Assembly: GCA_938045315.1 (NCBI GenBank)
Contig: CALINM010000174.1
Location: 1 to 6,401, forward strand
Direction: 5' to 3'
DNA length: 6,401 nucleotides
Source: an uncultured bacterium
GTDB lineage: Bacteria > CALINM01
Numbering within the stretch: the first letter of the stretch is position 1; the number at the start of each line of letters is the position of its first letter. The translations under genes and the position numbers were made by a program. Shown piece by piece: positions 5,779 to 6,401 of the stretch. The notes under the pieces were generated by a model. That model was not told the DNA's origin, made no database searches, and saw only the letters and a list, made by a program, of their open reading frames with translations.

Positions 5779-6401
5779 AAAACCATATCCAAGAGAAATG
5801 GGTTTTTTCATGCCTCCTGAATGGTATCCTCATTATGGTACATGGCTTTCTTATCCCCATAATTCTCTCACCTTTTTTGACAAACTCGAATCAGTAAAAG
5901 AGGCATTTGTTGAGATAATCTATTATATTTCACTGGAGGAGTTTGTACATATAAATGTTAACGATAGGGAAATGGAAGAAGAACTGATAAATCGTTTGAA
6001 AAGTAAAAACATTGATTTAGAAAAAATAACTATCCATCATTTTCCCACAAATGACGCCTGGTGTAGAGATCATGGCGCAATATTCGTTCTTAATAAAAAT
6101 ACAAATAAATTAGCTGCAACCTGCTGGGAATTTAATTCATGGGGAGGAAAATACCCCTATAATTATGATCAAAAAATTCCTGAGCTGATGGCCGATTATC
6201 TTAAAGTAGAAAAATTTAGAACTAATATTGTTTTAGAAGGTGGTTCCATTGATACAAACGGTGAGGGAATTATACTTACAACTGAACAGTGTCTTTTAAA
6301 TCCAAATAGAAATCCCCAATTAACCAGAGAAGAAATAGAAGAATTCTTAAAGTTATATTTAGGTGTTGAAAAAATTCTCTGGCTTAAAGAAGGCATAATA
6401 G
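5765..6401 (+). CDS. aguA: Agmatine deiminase, N-terminal part (cut by window end)
   Basis: Agmatine deiminase converts agmatine and water to N-carbamoylputrescine and ammonia, supplying the substrate of AguB encoded just upstream. The visible 212 residues show the peptidylarginine-deiminase-like (PF04371) pattern: GFFMPPEWYPHYGTWLSYPHN at 13-33, NDAWCRDHGAIFV at 96-108, WEFNSWGGKY at 121-130, LEGGSI at 157-162, and LTTEQCLLNPNRNP at 171-184. Family members are usually about 340-370 residues, so roughly the last 130 to 160 are missing, including the catalytic His and Cys that lie in the C-terminal half. The frame is open to the window edge with no sign of damage. The gene overlaps aguB by 14 bases in another frame, with its ribosome site inside aguB, which suggests translational coupling. 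No regulator of the pathway and no arginine decarboxylase gene are visible here. Confidence 0.95.
   Translation, partial: MKKIKKPYPREMGFFMPPEWYPHYGTWLSYPHNSLTFFDKLESVKEAFVEIIYYISLEEFVHINVNDREMEEELINRLKSKNIDLEKITIHHFPTNDAWCRDHGAIFVLNKNTNKLAATCWEFNSWGGKYPYNYDQKIPELMADYLKVEKFRTNIVLEGGSIDTNGEGIILTTEQCLLNPNRNPQLTREEIEEFLKLYLGVEKILWLKEGII

Noticed and set aside
6196-6396. A 66-residue minus-strand open frame near the right edge.
   Set aside because: It is antisense to a region of aguA with intact motifs (LEGGSI, LTTEQCLLN).
1-6401. Mobile elements, phage genes, toxin-antitoxin pairs, CRISPR repeats or structural RNA genes.
   Set aside because: No terminal inverted repeats, spaced direct repeats, tRNA-like cloverleafs or transposase/integrase motifs were noticed on reading; nearly all bases are within six recognisable chromosomal genes.

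Overview
This AT-rich window (G+C about one third by eye) holds six genes, two of them cut by the window edges. They form two divergent blocks that share a 116-base promoter region at 3034-3149. Every open stretch longer than about 300 bases is accounted for by a gene. I see no rRNA, tRNA, CRISPR array, insertion sequence, integrase or direct-repeat array. The gene set and style (MiaB next to a DUF151 nuclease, a stand-alone FMN-type glutamate synthase, AguB/AguA, a receiver-GAF-GGDEF protein, low G+C) would fit a free-living anaerobic or microaerophilic bacterium such as a member of the Deferribacterota. That placement is an impression from protein style and was not tested.

Left block, minus strand (3033 down to 1): miaB (tRNA methylthiotransferase), then a bifunctional-nuclease (DUF151/BFN) family protein, then a receiver-domain protein whose 3' end lies beyond position 1. 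The gaps are 7 and 0 bases, so the three are almost certainly one operon, apparently driven by a promoter directly in front of miaB. The receiver protein is the least ordinary gene. Its receiver domain lacks the phospho-acceptor aspartate, and its C-terminal GGDEF-like domain has lost the GG of the signature and the first metal-binding Asp. It therefore looks like a regulatory or binding protein rather than a phosphorylation-controlled diguanylate cyclase.

Right block, plus strand (3150 to the end): a 546-residue stand-alone FMN-binding glutamate synthase family protein with its own promoter, a strong ribosome site and a clear intrinsic terminator. It is followed by aguB (N-carbamoylputrescine amidohydrolase) and aguA (agmatine deiminase, truncated by the window end), which overlap by 14 bases. 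AguA and AguB together convert agmatine to putrescine, releasing two ammonia and one CO2. This is the second half of the arginine decarboxylase route to polyamines. The neighbouring glutamate synthase homologue may use nitrogen, but the terminator argues against simple co-transcription.

No clearly new multi-gene system is visible. The points most worth checking are the doubly degenerate receiver-GAF-GGDEF protein, the unusual cysteine arrangement of the glutamate synthase homologue, and two genes (miaB, aguB) whose best -10 boxes lie so close to the start codon that the mRNAs could be leaderless.
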